Positions 1 through 9,695 are shown, numbered from the stretch's first letter. The stretch is 64,000 nt of DNA from Thomasclavelia ramosa DSM 1402 (GCF_014131695.1 NZ_CP036346.1:2356001-2420000), one strand, 5' to 3'. Notes: generated by a model not told the origin, from the letters alone. Program-made: numbers and translations.

Positions 1-106
1 TGGCACTACCACCATATTTAATAACTACGATATCTCCATGGAATTTTTGAATATAACTTAAAGCATCTACTAATACTTGTGCTTTATTTTGCTCAACTGT
101 ATGCAC
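1..106 (-). CDS. argB: Acetylglutamate kinase, N-terminal part, cut by window edge
   Basis: About 35 codons are present before the window ends. The frame from the GTG at 104-106 contains IVVIKYGGSA, the conserved first strand and glycine-rich loop of the amino acid kinase fold of N-acetylglutamate kinase, which phosphorylates N-acetylglutamate in arginine synthesis. The overlapping ATG at 106-108 is in another frame and stops after 12 codons, so GTG is the start; an AGGGGGA ribosome binding site lies just upstream. It follows argJ after 27 bases and is probably the third gene of the argC-argJ-argB transcript. Confidence 0.88.
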   Translation of the reverse strand, partial: MHTVEQNKAQVLVDALSYIQKFHGDIVVIKYGGSA

Positions 107-133
107 ATTATTTCCCCCTTAATTAAATTTTTA

Positions 134-1357
134 TTATGAACGATAGTCAGCGTTGATTTTAACGTAATCGTAAGTTAGATCACATCCCCATGCAATCGCT
201 TTACAATCACCATTATGAATATCAATAATTGCTTTTACTTCGCTGCTTGATAAGATCTTAGTTGCTAATTCTTCACTATAATCAGTCGCCATTCCTTTAG
301 CCACCAATTGCAATTCCCCAAATTCACTAGCAACGCTCAAATCAACATTATATGGATCAAATTGTTCACCAGAATAACCCATTGCACATAATAATCTTCC
401 CCAGTTAGCGTCATTGCCATATACTGCTGTCTTTACTAACGGTGAAGTACAAACGCTTTTAGCGATTACTTTAGCCTGTTGAACTGTATCAGCATTATGA
501 ACTTGAACTTCTAACAATTTAGTTGCACCTTCGCCATCACCGGCAATTGCTTTAGCTAGATATTCATTAACATAATATAAGGCTTCTTTAAATATTTGAT
601 AATCCTGATCTTCTATAACAATTTCTTGATTTCCAGCTAATCCATTAGCTAATAACAAGACTGTATCATTAGTTGAAGTATCACGATCAACAGAAACCAT
701 ATTGAAAGTATCAGGAATTACTTCTTTCAATGCCTTATTTAATAATTCCTTAGAAATATTACAATCGGTTGTAATAAATCCCAGCATGGTTGCCATATTT
801 GGATGAATCATTCCTGACCCCTTACAGCAAGCCCCCAAAGTAACCGTCTTTCCACCGACTTCAATTTCAACAGCAAGATGCTTTGGTTTCGTATCTGTCG
901 TCATAATTGATTCAGCTACGATTACCCCTGCTTCTTGGCTCTCACTTAATAACGGTTTAACAATTGGTACCCCATTAATGATTTTATTCATTGGTAATTG
1001 CTTACCAATTACACCTGTAGAACAAATTAGAACTTCCTCTTTTTCCAATCCAAAATTATCTGCTACAGTTTGAGCAAACTCTTCGTTACATTTTAAACCC
1101 TCATCGCCAGTACAAGCATTTGCGACCCCACTATTAACAGCAATGATTCTAACATGATCATAATTATCAACGATCATCTTATCCCATAACACTGGTGCTG
1201 CCTTAACAATATTTTGGGTAAAAGTTCCTACCGCTTTGGCATCAACTTTACTATAGATCAATGCTAAATCTTTTTTTGCTTTTTTAATACCAACATGTTC
1301 TCCAGCACCTAAATATCCTTTAGGCGAGGTTACCGTTCCATTCTCAATTATTTTCAT
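134..1357 (-). CDS. argJ: Bifunctional ornithine acetyltransferase / N-acetylglutamate synthase
   Basis: ArgJ moves the acetyl group from N-acetylornithine to glutamate, recycling the acetyl group in arginine synthesis; bifunctional versions also use acetyl-CoA. The protein has 407 residues, the usual family length. The self-cleavage region KGSGMIHPNMATML is visible; family knowledge places cleavage before the Thr of the A-T pair, which becomes the nucleophile. A longer frame opens at 1390, but the ATG at 1357 has AAGGGGGA in front of it and begins the conserved MKIIENG opening. The ribosome binding site lies in the 13-base gap after the argC stop, so argC and argJ are tightly coupled. Confidence 0.95.
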   Translation of the reverse strand: MKIIENGTVTSPKGYLGAGEHVGIKKAKKDLALIYSKVDAKAVGTFTQNIVKAAPVLWDKMIVDNYDHVRIIAVNSGVANACTGDEGLKCNEEFAQTVADNFGLEKEEVLICSTGVIGKQLPMNKIINGVPIVKPLLSESQEAGVIVAESIMTTDTKPKHLAVEIEVGGKTVTLGACCKGSGMIHPNMATMLGFITTDCNISKELLNKALKEVIPDTFNMVSVDRDTSTNDTVLLLANGLAGNQEIVIEDQDYQIFKEALYYVNEYLAKAIAGDGEGATKLLEVQVHNADTVQQAKVIAKSVCTSPLVKTAVYGNDANWGRLLCAMGYSGEQFDPYNVDLSVASEFGELQLVAKGMATDYSEELATKILSSSEVKAIIDIHNGDCKAIAWGCDLTYDYVKINADYRS

Positions 1358-1370
1358 TTTATTTTCCCCC

Positions 1371-2408
1371 TTATAAGATTGCTGGAGCAAGCATTAGCCC
1401 CTCTTTTTCATCTAATCCAAACATAATATTCATATTTTGAATTGCTTGGCCAGCTGCTCCTTTAACTAAGTTATCCATAGCTCCCATCATAATAACTCGA
1501 TTTGTCCGTGGATCAACTTTATAATTAATATCAACAAAATTACTAGCCTTAACACTACGTACTTCTGGTAAGACCCCAGATTTCAATACCCTTACAAAAT
1601 ACTCATCATCATAACATTGATAAGCCTTTGCGACATCCACTTCATTAACTCCCTTTTTAAGTTTTGCATAAGCTGTAATTAAGATTCCTCGATTCATTGG
1701 AATTAAATGAGGCGTGAAGTTTAATAATACTTCTTGATTTGCCGCATAACCTAACTGTTCTTCAATTTCCGGAGTATGACGATGACTTGCAACCCCATAA
1801 GACTTGATACTTTCATTTACCTCGCAATATAAGTTTGCGACTTTAGCCCCACGGCCAGCCCCACTAACACCACTTTTAGCATCAATGATCAAAGTATCCA
1901 TATCAATTAAATCCGCCTTAGCTAACGGATAGACTGATAAAATTGAACAAGTTGGATAACATCCTGGATTAGCTATTAATCGTGCCTGTTTCACTTTATC
2001 ACGATTTATCTCACACAGCCCATATACAGCTTCATCGATAAATTGTGGTGAAGCATGATCAATTCCATACCATTGTTCATATGTCTTAACATCTTTAATT
2101 CGATAGTCTGCACTTAAATCAATCACTTTTACTTTGCTTAAAACTTCCTCATTAAGCATTTTGGCACAAACCCCTTGTGGAGTCGCAAAGAAAACCACAT
2201 CAACATCATCAAGATATTTTGTAATATCCTCATCAACACACTGCTGATCCAATAATTTAAAATAGCTGGAATAAACCGAACTATACTCCTCATCAGTGTA
2301 GGTTCTTGATGAAACCCACTTAATTTCCACTTCTTTGTGAGTTAATAAAAATCGGACTAACTCACATCCCCCATATCCAGTTGATCCCACAATTCCTACT
2401 CTAATCAT
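1371..2408 (-). CDS. argC: N-acetyl-gamma-glutamyl-phosphate reductase
   Basis: ArgC reduces N-acetylglutamyl phosphate to the semialdehyde with NADPH. The 345-residue protein starts with the Rossmann motif GSTGYGGCELVR and has the catalytic cysteine in NPGCYPT near residue 150, followed by the SGVSGAGR loop typical of the family. It is the first gene of the minus-strand arg operon and lies directly downstream of an arginine-type T-box leader, so its transcription should respond to uncharged tRNA-Arg. GGAGGACTAGAA precedes the ATG. Confidence 0.96.
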   Translation of the reverse strand: MIRVGIVGSTGYGGCELVRFLLTHKEVEIKWVSSRTYTDEEYSSVYSSYFKLLDQQCVDEDITKYLDDVDVVFFATPQGVCAKMLNEEVLSKVKVIDLSADYRIKDVKTYEQWYGIDHASPQFIDEAVYGLCEINRDKVKQARLIANPGCYPTCSILSVYPLAKADLIDMDTLIIDAKSGVSGAGRGAKVANLYCEVNESIKSYGVASHRHTPEIEEQLGYAANQEVLLNFTPHLIPMNRGILITAYAKLKKGVNEVDVAKAYQCYDDEYFVRVLKSGVLPEVRSVKASNFVDINYKVDPRTNRVIMMGAMDNLVKGAAGQAIQNMNIMFGLDEKEGLMLAPAIL

Positions 2409-2435
2409 TTCTAGTCCTCCATTTCTTTGTTAAAA

Positions 2436-2665
2436 TAAAAAATCGCCTCTTAAACAAGAGACGATTTAACCGCGTTACCACTCTATTTATCATAAGTTGA
2501 CCCTATGATCTCTTTCATCGTTAAGGGTGATTACCCGAAAGCGATACTACTATTTCCCACTTTCCTCTCATAAATGCGCTTCATCCTAACTAGATTACCA
2601 GCCTTCCACCAACGCCAGCTCGCTAAAACCATTATTAAGACTACTCTTTTAGTCACCGAGTTTGG
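2436..2665 (-). promoter_or_regulatory. T-box leader, probable arginine specifier (CGC)
   Basis: On the minus strand the region carries the T-box core AGAGTGGTAACGCG (2471-2484), which base-pairs with an uncharged tRNA 3' end, then a terminator stem (AAATCGTCTC... / ...GAGGCGATTT with a T run, 2438-2467). Stem I hallmarks are present: GAGTAG, GCGTTGGTGGAAGGC, and the GAA that precedes the specifier loop. Using the usual GAA-N-XXX-purine spacing, the specifier is CGC (2576-2578), an arginine codon, which fits the argC gene below it. The specifier call is inference; the T-box itself is clear. Confidence 0.92.
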
Positions 2666-2670
2666 TTATT

Positions 2671-2698
2671 ATTATATTACTAAAAAAAAATTTGTCAA
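2671..2698 (-). promoter_or_regulatory. Promoter of the argCJB T-box transcript
   Basis: TTGACA (2693-2698) and TATAAT (2671-2676) on the minus strand are separated by 16 bases, directly upstream of the T-box leader. Confidence 0.8.
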
Positions 2699-2721
2699 AT
2701 ATTTATTTGAATTTCCAACAA

Positions 2722-2749
2722 TTTAAAAGCATGTGTCGTAAACACATGC
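2722..2749 (-). terminator. Terminator of the ABC-2 exporter operon
   Basis: An eight-base-pair stem GCATGTGT / ACACATGC (2729-2749) is followed on the minus strand by TTTTAAATT, immediately after the permease stop codon. Confidence 0.75.
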
Positions 2750-4360
2750 CTATAATTCTTCAAATCTTTTAATTCCCCAAGTATTTAACAAATAGTAGAA
2801 AGCAATATCGATAATCAAGAAAAGCGCTAGCATTATATAAACATAAGTTACAGCACCAATAAACTCATTTAAATAACCAATATAAATACCACCTATAAAA
2901 ACTACAAGCGCCATCGTTCCAAACATTGTAATCATTACAGCAGCACTTTGTTTTACGACAACAGTCTCATTGATCCAATCAAATTTCGGCTTCCATAAAT
3001 TAATCAATAAACCTAATAAAGCTTCAAAAACCGTAAAAACTATAGGGACGATAATAACTAATAAACTATCTACTAAACTCAATGAAAAAACTACACTTCC
3101 GACAATTGAAAATAACAATCCTGGTGGTACACATAAAGCTAAGTGTAGCATCAATTTACTTTCAAGAATATCTTTAGTTTTAATTGGTAGTGATTTAATG
3201 ATCCATAGACGATTCCCTTCCAACGAGATCAAAGCAGCACTAATAATATTCATTGAATTAGTCCCAATCACTGCCAAACATAACAATGGAACTATAAATT
3301 CATTCACCAAAGCTTGATATTCTGGTGGAATTACTCCCAACATATCTAAAAGCTCAGGACCTTTAATCAAGACAGCACCAGCTAAAACAACGGTAAATGC
3401 AATTCCCAAAGCAGCATTCATCATGACCATCGGATTAGATGTAAAATGTTTTAACTCTCGTTTAAATAACGCTCCCTTTTGGCTACTAAATTTAATATCT
3501 GAATCCTTCAATTTAACTTTCTTTGATGGTGCTTTACTAGTTGCAATACTAATAAAATTCTTCGAAAGAAGATACATTACAATTACAAATGGCCCTACAC
3601 TACAAACTAAATATAGTAACAAACTCACGACATTGACATCACTGATTGCTAAAGCTAAATGATAGATTGGAAATAACGTATTTTGAATCGCTTCACCAAT
3701 CGATTTACCATTAGCTACTAATGCAACCAAATATTCCGGAAGTTTATTAATCAAATAAAAATAGAGTCCTAAAAATCCTAACGATAATACCATAGTAATA
3801 ATTGTTTTATTCCGTATTCGTTTCATTAACATTGCCATTAACCAGCCAAATGCACAAGATAAAGCTAAGGCTAATAACGGCAACGTTATAATGACAATAA
3901 GGAAAAAGAGTAATTTTAAAAGATCAAACGGCACCTGAGTAAAATAAACAATTCCACCAGGGATTGCAATCAATGCCTCATATAAATAGTTGATGATTAA
4001 TACCACAAAAATACGACTTAATAAAATATCACTTGTTTTAATCGGCATTGATAATAATATCTCATTATCTTTAGCACCATAAATTTCTTGTTGGGTTGTA
4101 AAAACACTCCCAATAAAGCAAAGTAAAACAATTAATACTGCCATGATTCCAAAATATAACCATTCATAACCAATTGCCGTAAATGGTTCTAAAACCATAT
4201 TAAACATGTAGCCAAACATTGAACCAAAAACAATGGCAATATAAGCAAACACTAATACCATCAATGCTAATTTACCTATTCCGGCATTTTTATTTTTACT
4301 TCCTTTCATCGATCTCATAAAAATTCCTTGAAACCGAATCTTAATCAATGACTTAAGCAT
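2750..4360 (-). CDS. ABC-2 type exporter permease
   Basis: The 536-residue protein is rich in membrane helices (about 12 hydrophobic segments), with polar stretches near residues 90-110 and 280-310. It is the membrane half of an ABC transporter whose ATPase is encoded just upstream and overlaps it by eight bases. Two ATGs are possible; the one at 4360 (MLKSLIK) has GGAGG at good spacing, while the ATG at 4366 touches the GGAGG. The cargo cannot be told from sequence; large two-half permeases of this kind in Firmicutes are often called generic ABC-2 exporters. Confidence 0.82.
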   Translation of the reverse strand: MLKSLIKIRFQGIFMRSMKGSKNKNAGIGKLALMVLVFAYIAIVFGSMFGYMFNMVLEPFTAIGYEWLYFGIMAVLIVLLCFIGSVFTTQQEIYGAKDNEILLSMPIKTSDILLSRIFVVLIINYLYEALIAIPGGIVYFTQVPFDLLKLLFFLIVIITLPLLALALSCAFGWLMAMLMKRIRNKTIITMVLSLGFLGLYFYLINKLPEYLVALVANGKSIGEAIQNTLFPIYHLALAISDVNVVSLLLYLVCSVGPFVIVMYLLSKNFISIATSKAPSKKVKLKDSDIKFSSQKGALFKRELKHFTSNPMVMMNAALGIAFTVVLAGAVLIKGPELLDMLGVIPPEYQALVNEFIVPLLCLAVIGTNSMNIISAALISLEGNRLWIIKSLPIKTKDILESKLMLHLALCVPPGLLFSIVGSVVFSLSLVDSLLVIIVPIVFTVFEALLGLLINLWKPKFDWINETVVVKQSAAVMITMFGTMALVVFIGGIYIGYLNEFIGAVTYVYIMLALFLIIDIAFYYLLNTWGIKRFEEL

Positions 4361-5066
4361 TGTCATCCTCCAACTCTAGGAACACTTCTTCTAATGAATC
4401 ATCCCCAATGACATCTTGGGTGTTCCCGGATACGACAAGTTTACCCGCTTTAATAATAGCAATTTTATCACAAAGTTTCTCAGCTACTTCAAGAACATGA
4501 GTTGAAAAAAAGATTGCTCCACCACGATCGCACAAATCCCGCATCAAACCCTTTAATAAATGAGAAGCCTTAGGATCTAAGCCTACAAACGGCTCATCCA
4601 TAATTATTAATTTAGGCTCATGGATCAAGGCTGATATTACTGCTAATTTTTGCTTCATCCCATGAGAATATGCACTGATCGGTTCCCCCAAAGAATCTGT
4701 TAGTTCAAACATATCCCCATATTTTTTGATTCTGTCAGTTCGTTCTGCCTGACTGACCCCATATACATCAGCAATAAAATTCAAATATTTGATTCCTGTT
4801 AAATATTCATATAGATCAGGATTATCAGGAATATAGGCCATTACCTTCTTACATGCTAACGGCTCCTCTTTAATTGATTTATTATCAATATAAATATTCC
4901 CTTGATCAAATTCCATAATTCCAGCAATCGACTTTAATGTAGTCGTTTTACCAGCTCCATTATGTCCAATAAAACCATAAATATGACCATTTTCAATCTC
5001 TAATGATAAATTATCGACGGCTTTTTTTTGACCATAAGTTTTTGTCAAATTTTCAATTTTTAACAT
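4353..5066 (-). CDS. ABC transporter ATP-binding protein
   Basis: The 237-residue ATPase shows Walker A GHNGAGKTT, a signature loop reading YSHGMKQKL instead of the classical LSGGQ, Walker B LIIMDEPFVGLD and the switch region STHVLEVAE. It powers the permease encoded just downstream, and the two genes overlap, so they are translated together. The ATG is preceded by GAGGAGAT. Its promoter and two identical-arm palindromes lie upstream, suggesting that the exporter is regulated. Confidence 0.92.
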   Translation of the reverse strand: MLKIENLTKTYGQKKAVDNLSLEIENGHIYGFIGHNGAGKTTTLKSIAGIMEFDQGNIYIDNKSIKEEPLACKKVMAYIPDNPDLYEYLTGIKYLNFIADVYGVSQAERTDRIKKYGDMFELTDSLGEPISAYSHGMKQKLAVISALIHEPKLIIMDEPFVGLDPKASHLLKGLMRDLCDRGGAIFFSTHVLEVAEKLCDKIAIIKAGKLVVSGNTQDVIGDDSLEEVFLELEDDNA

Positions 5067-5116
5067 TTTAATCTCCTCATTTCATAAATAAAATTATTTT
5101 TATTATTTATATTATC

Positions 5117-5145
5117 ATAATATCCTACTTATATCCTAATTGCAA
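5117..5145 (-). promoter_or_regulatory. Promoter of the ABC-2 exporter operon
   Basis: TTGCAA (5140-5145) and TATTAT (5117-5122) on the minus strand are 17 bases apart and about 50 bases before the ATPase start. Confidence 0.55.
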
Positions 5146-5157
5146 GTGATATTGTAA

Positions 5158-5224
5158 CTATTTAGAATATTATCTAAATAGATTGTAACATAATATTAAA
5201 CTATTTAGAATATTTTCTAAATAG
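5158..5224. promoter_or_regulatory. Two 24-base palindromes, probable operator pair
   Basis: Two copies of a palindrome with perfect nine-base arms CTATTTAGA / TCTAAATAG and a six-base AT centre lie at 5158-5181 and 5201-5224. Their centres are 43 bases apart, about four helix turns. They sit just upstream of the exporter promoter. Neither is followed by a T run, so they are not terminators. The binding protein is unknown and no regulator gene is adjacent. Confidence 0.65.
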
Positions 5225-5228
5225 TTAT

Positions 5229-5258
5229 TAAAAAAATATCCTGCTTTAACAGGATATT
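5229..5258 (-). terminator. Terminator of the AI-2E family gene
   Basis: Stem ATATCCTG / CAGGATAT with a TTTTTTT run on the minus strand, about 30 bases after the stop codon at 5286. Confidence 0.8.
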
Positions 5259-5285
5259 CATTTCATTAATAAAAATTACTTAGAT

Positions 5286-6422
5286 TTAATTATTAGTTAT
5301 TTTAGGTTTAGTACCGCTTTTATTAACATGCCCCTTAATAAGAGCATAGACTACTGAAAGAACCGGAACACTAAATAACATTCCTGTAATTCCCCATAAT
5401 CCTCCACCAACCGTTACTGCAAAAAGTACCCAGATCGACGGTAAACCTACTGAAGAGCCTACTACTCGTGGATAAATTAAATCTCCTTCCAGTTGTTGTA
5501 ACACAACTAAGAAAATGATAAAAATCAATGCTTGCATTGGATCAACTGTCAAAATCATAAATGCCCCTATGCCACCACCGATAAATGCCCCTACAATTGG
5601 AACAAAAGCCGTGATCCCTACTAAAGAGCCTACCATTGGAGCATAAGGCAGATTTAACACAGCCATTCCAACGGCACACAAAGTTCCCAAAATGAAAGCT
5701 TCAACTGTTTGACCAATCACAAAATTTGAAAAAGTTGTTCGAGCGAGTGTCCCCACTTCTAACAATTTTACTGAAATACGTTTTGGAATATAGGCATCGA
5801 TCAATTTATGACTTTGGCGTTTTAAAGTTTCTTTACTCATTAATATGTAGAGGGCAAATACAATTCCCACAACTAAATTAAGAATACTTGTAAAGAACAT
5901 TGAAATGACATCAACAGTTGAACCGAGCATTCCAGTAAGTCCAATTTTAAATAAACCACTTAATTCACTTGCAATACTGTTTAAATCAACACTATTGATC
6001 CATGTTTCTAACTGCGGAAAACTATTGCCATTTTGATTGATCCACACTTGTAACTGTTCAAATGTTTCTGGAAAAGATTTAACGATTACTTTTATCGCAT
6101 TTGTTAATTCTGGAATAATTAAAGTAATAATTATTCCAATTACCCCAATAACAATCAACAATGAAACAATAATACTGATCACACGTTTAAAACTAGTATA
6201 CTTTTTATCTAAAATAAATCTAGATAAAATCTTTTCGATTCTAATCATTAATACATTTAAGATAAAAGCAATCATAATTCCTAATAAAAAAGGCATTATT
6301 ACTGCAAGAATACTATTAAAAATATCTAGTATTATTTGAAAATTATTTAAAGCCCAATAACATCCGATACCAATCAATACTATTTCTAATATTTTTTTAT
6401 AGTCGATTTTCACTCCGTCCAT
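5286..6422 (-). CDS. AI-2E family (DUF20) membrane transporter
   Basis: The 378-residue protein has the layout of the AI-2E/PerM family: two or three N-terminal membrane helices, a polar extracytoplasmic part at about residues 90-150, then a C-terminal block of helices containing the glycine- and proline-rich PYAPMVGSLVGITAFVPIVG and PRVVGSSVGLPSIWVLFAV segments. Family members export small molecules or act as sodium/proton-type antiporters; the substrate is unknown here. It is a single-gene unit with its own terminator. Confidence 0.88.
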   Translation of the reverse strand: MDGVKIDYKKILEIVLIGIGCYWALNNFQIILDIFNSILAVIMPFLLGIMIAFILNVLMIRIEKILSRFILDKKYTSFKRVISIIVSLLIVIGVIGIIITLIIPELTNAIKVIVKSFPETFEQLQVWINQNGNSFPQLETWINSVDLNSIASELSGLFKIGLTGMLGSTVDVISMFFTSILNLVVGIVFALYILMSKETLKRQSHKLIDAYIPKRISVKLLEVGTLARTTFSNFVIGQTVEAFILGTLCAVGMAVLNLPYAPMVGSLVGITAFVPIVGAFIGGGIGAFMILTVDPMQALIFIIFLVVLQQLEGDLIYPRVVGSSVGLPSIWVLFAVTVGGGLWGITGMLFSVPVLSVVYALIKGHVNKSGTKPKITNN

Positions 6423-6578
6423 TTTATCCTCCCGATTACTTTAGTTAATCTTATTTTACCACTATTGCTTAAATATGAACAATCAACAAAATATTGCATA
6501 ATTACGAGAAAATATTGCAATTATGAATTCTATAGTTTATTATAATGATAATTTAAAGTTATTTTAAGGGGGAATTAA

Positions 6579-7793
6579 ATGATGAAAGAAAAAGTTATTC
6601 TTGCTTACTCTGGGGGACTAGACACTACTGCTATTATTCCTTGGTTAAAAGAAAATTATGATTATGAAGTAATCTGTTGTTGTATTGATGTTGGTCAAGC
6701 TGAAGAATTAAACGGATTAGAAGAACGAGCTAAAGCATGTGGGGCAACTAAATTATATATTAAAAATGTAGTTGATGAATATGTCAAAGATTATATCATG
6801 CCAACAGTTCAAGCTGATGCTGTATTTGAATATAAGTATTTATTAGGAACAGCAACAGCTAGACCATTAATTGCTAAAATATTAGTTGATGTTGCACGTC
6901 AAGAAGGAGCAACAGCTATTTGTCACGGTGCTACCGGTAAAGGTAACGATCAAATTCGTTTTGAACTCGGTATCAAAGCTCTTGCACCTGATTTAAAGAT
7001 CATTGCTGCATGGCGTGATCCAAAATGGAATATGGACTCTCGTGAATCTGAAATTGAATACTGTCAAGCTCATGGTATCAATCTACCATTCTCTGCTGAT
7101 TCAAGTTATTCACGTGATCGTAATATTTGGCATATTTCTCACGAAGGATTAGAACTGGAAAATCCTGAAAATGCACCAAATTATGACCACTTATTAGTGT
7201 TATCTACATCGCCTGAAAAGGCACCTGAAGAACCAGAGCATGTAGTTATCGAATGGGAAAAAGGATTCCCTGTTAAATTAAATGGTAAAGCAAAATCATT
7301 GACTGCAATCTTAGAAGAATTGAATGAAATTGGCGGAAAACACGGAATTGGAATCATTGATATTGTAGAAAACCGTGTTGTTGGAATGAAATCTCGTGGA
7401 GTTTATGAAACACCAGGAGGAACTATTTTAATGGAAGCTCATCGCCAATTAGAAGAATTAGTTTTAGATCGTGAAACATTAAAATATAAACGGCTAGTTT
7501 CTGTTGAATTTGCAGAATTAGTTTATGCTGCTAAATGGTTCTCACCTTTACGTGAAGCTTTAAGTGCTTTTGTTGATAAAACTCAAGAAGTTGTTAGTGG
7601 TACTACTAAATTCAGATTATATAAGGGGAATATTATTAAAGAAGGAACAACTTCACCTTATTCATTATATGATGAAGATATTGCAAGTTTTGCTACTGGT
7701 GATCTATATGATCATCATGATGCTGAAGGATTCATTACTTTATATGGACTTTCAACAAAAGTAAGAGCAATGAAATTAAATAATAAAGACTAA
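6579..7793 (+). CDS. argG: Argininosuccinate synthase
   Basis: ArgG condenses citrulline and aspartate using ATP. The 404-residue protein opens with the N-type ATP pyrophosphatase P-loop AYSGGLDTT and has GATGKGNDQIRFE and SADSSYSRDRNIWHIS, which line the citrulline and aspartate sites. AAGGGGG lies six bases before the first of two adjacent ATGs. Upstream, two AATATTGCA repeats 21 bases apart resemble paired ARG boxes. argH follows after a small hairpin and both genes likely share a transcript. Confidence 0.97.
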   Translation: MMKEKVILAYSGGLDTTAIIPWLKENYDYEVICCCIDVGQAEELNGLEERAKACGATKLYIKNVVDEYVKDYIMPTVQADAVFEYKYLLGTATARPLIAKILVDVARQEGATAICHGATGKGNDQIRFELGIKALAPDLKIIAAWRDPKWNMDSRESEIEYCQAHGINLPFSADSSYSRDRNIWHISHEGLELENPENAPNYDHLLVLSTSPEKAPEEPEHVVIEWEKGFPVKLNGKAKSLTAILEELNEIGGKHGIGIIDIVENRVVGMKSRGVYETPGGTILMEAHRQLEELVLDRETLKYKRLVSVEFAELVYAAKWFSPLREALSAFVDKTQEVVSGTTKFRLYKGNIIKEGTTSPYSLYDEDIASFATGDLYDHHDAEGFITLYGLSTKVRAMKLNNKD

Positions 7794-7817
7794 TAAAAGG
7801 GCTAATGCCCTTTTATT
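7792..7817 (+). terminator. Hairpin between argG and argH (possible partial terminator)
   Basis: AATAAAAGGGC / GCCCTTTTATT forms a stem with a four-base loop just after the argG stop, ending in a short T stretch. The argH start is only 19 bases further, so it may act as a partial terminator or 3' protector. Confidence 0.5.
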
Positions 7818-7835
7818 ATAACAGGAGGAAATGAA

Positions 7836-9215
7836 ATGAATTTATGGGGTGGACGATTCACTAAACCAACCGATCAGCTAGTTTATGATTTCAATGCATC
7901 AATTAGCTTTGATCAAACTTTTTATACCCAAGATATCCAAGGAAGTATTGCTCATGTCAAAATGCTAGCAAAACAAGGGATTTTAACAAGTGCTGAAGGA
8001 ACTGAAATTGAAACTGCTCTAAATCAAATATTAGAAGACCTTAATACTGGTAAATTAACGATTGATAATAGTCAAGAAGATATTCACAGTTTCGTTGAAT
8101 CTACTTTAATTGAACGAATTGGTAACACTGGTAAAAAGTTACATACTGGAAGAAGCCGTAATGACCAAGTTGCACTCGATATGCGTTTATATACACGCGA
8201 TCAAGTTGTTATATTAAATACTTTAATTCATAATCTATTAATAACGATTAATGATATAATGAAAACTCATATTGAAACAATCATGCCTGGTTTCACACAT
8301 TTACAAAAAGCTCAACCAATTACATTAGCACACCATCTCGGAGCTTATTTTGAAATGTTTAAACGTGATAGCAGCCGATTAGAAGATATTTATAAACGAA
8401 TGAATATCTGCCCATTAGGTTCTGGGGCTCTAGCAGGTACTACCTACCCATTAGATCGCGAATATACTGCTGAACTATTAGGTTTTGATGGACCTTGCTT
8501 AAATAGTATTGATGGGGTAAGTGATCGTGATTATTTGATTGAACTATTAAGTGCTATGGCTACAATGATGATGCATATGTCAAGAATCAGTGAAGAAATT
8601 ATTATTTGGAATACTAATGAATACCAATTCGTCGATTTAGATGACACTTATTCAACTGGCTCTTCAATTATGCCACAAAAAAAGAACCCTGATATCGCTG
8701 AATTAATTAGAGGAAAAACAGGTCGAGTATATGGAGCTTTAACTAGTTTATTAACTACGATGAAAGGTATTCCTCTTGCTTACAATAAAGACATGCAGGA
8801 AGATAAAGAACTTGTCTTTGATGCACTCACAACGACTAAAGGCTGCTTACAATTATTAGACGGAATGTTAAAATCAACAACATTTAATAAAGATAAAATG
8901 CGTAAATCTGCTACTGGTGGATTTACTAATGCTACTGATGCAGCAGACTATTTAGTCAATAAAGGGGTCCCATTTAGAGATGCTCATGGAATTATTGGGC
9001 AGCTAGTCCTATATGCAATTGATCAAAATAAAGATCTTGATGACCTAACAATTGCTGAATTTAAAGCCATTTCAGAGGTTTTTGATGATGATATTTATGA
9101 TGCTATCAACGTTGAAACTTGCGTTAATAAGCGTAATACTATCGGTGCACCTGGTATAACGGCAATGAAACAGGTTATTGCCTTAAATGAAAAATATTTA
9201 GCACAATTTAAATAG
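7836..9215 (+). CDS. argH: Argininosuccinate lyase
   Basis: ArgH splits argininosuccinate into arginine and fumarate, the last step of arginine synthesis. The 459-residue protein carries the superfamily signature [12 protein letters not shown], the helix [10 protein letters not shown] and the catalytic histidine region [12 protein letters not shown]. An AGGAGG site lies seven bases before the ATG. It is the second gene after argG and is closed by a strong terminator. Confidence 0.97.
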   Translation: MNLWGGRFTKPTDQLVYDFNASISFDQTFYTQDIQGSIAHVKMLAKQGILTSAEGTEIETALNQILEDLNTGKLTIDNSQEDIHSFVESTLIERIGNTGKKLHTGRSRNDQVALDMRLYTRDQVVILNTLIHNLLITINDIMKTHIETIMPGFTHLQKAQPITLAHHLGAYFEMFKRDSSRLEDIYKRMNICPLGSGALAGTTYPLDREYTAELLGFDGPCLNSIDGVSDRDYLIELLSAMATMMMHMSRISEEIIIWNTNEYQFVDLDDTYSTGSSIMPQKKNPDIAELIRGKTGRVYGALTSLLTTMKGIPLAYNKDMQEDKELVFDALTTTKGCLQLLDGMLKSTTFNKDKMRKSATGGFTNATDAADYLVNKGVPFRDAHGIIGQLVLYAIDQNKDLDDLTIAEFKAISEVFDDDIYDAINVETCVNKRNTIGAPGITAMKQVIALNEKYLAQFK

Positions 9216-9244
9216 TACTAGCAGCTGCTAGTACTATTTTTTTA
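9211..9244 (+). terminator. Terminator of argGH
   Basis: A perfect 14-base-pair palindrome centred on AGCAGCTGCT (AATAGTACTAGC / GCTAGTACTATT) overlaps the argH stop and is followed by seven T. Confidence 0.92.
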
Positions 9245-9299
9245 TCCCCCTCTTTTTAAGTGATGTCTCAAAAAATTATTATCTCGGGGATTATCAAGA

Positions 9300-9695
9300 C
9301 TATCTTTTTTTTGCCCACTTTTTAAAATTAATGTCTAAATATTTATTTAATGCTACTGGATCTTTAGTTCGATATAATTCAATCAATCCATATCGATCAT
9401 TTAGCCTTATCTGCTTTTTCTGCAAATAATCGAACATCTTTACAACTTGACTATTGTTTAATATTTGAAAAGAATAAACATCATAATCAGTACGGACATC
9501 TATATCAATATAATAATTTAAAAACACTCTTAGTAATGTAATTTCATATAAAACACTACACATTGAAATATTGAAATCAATAATTTCATTAATAGGAATA
9601 ACTAGATTATTATATTTAATTTCTTCATTATTAAAAAATAAGGTATCACGGTCGATCCATTGTTTAAGTGATTCGTTATTAAAAGAAATTTTCAC
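9300..9695 (-). CDS. Hypothetical protein, possibly the C-terminal part of the broken MerR gene
   Basis: A 131-residue frame opening with GTG at 9695 and no convincing ribosome binding site. The sequence is a mix of short strands and helices with a basic end (KKWAKKR) and matches no family I recognise. It begins 11 bases after the stop of a frameshifted MerR-type regulator on the same strand and in a different frame, so it may be that regulator's effector-binding domain stranded by another frameshift. It could also be an independent downstream gene. Confidence 0.4.
   Translation of the reverse strand: MKISFNNESLKQWIDRDTLFFNNEEIKYNNLVIPINEIIDFNISMCSVLYEITLLRVFLNYYIDIDVRTDYDVYSFQILNNSQVVKMFDYLQKKQIRLNDRYGLIELYRTKDPVALNKYLDINFKKWAKKR

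Noticed and set aside
5158-5224. Terminators
   Set aside because: The palindromes lack T runs on either strand, and a separate terminator for the upstream gene is at 5229-5258.
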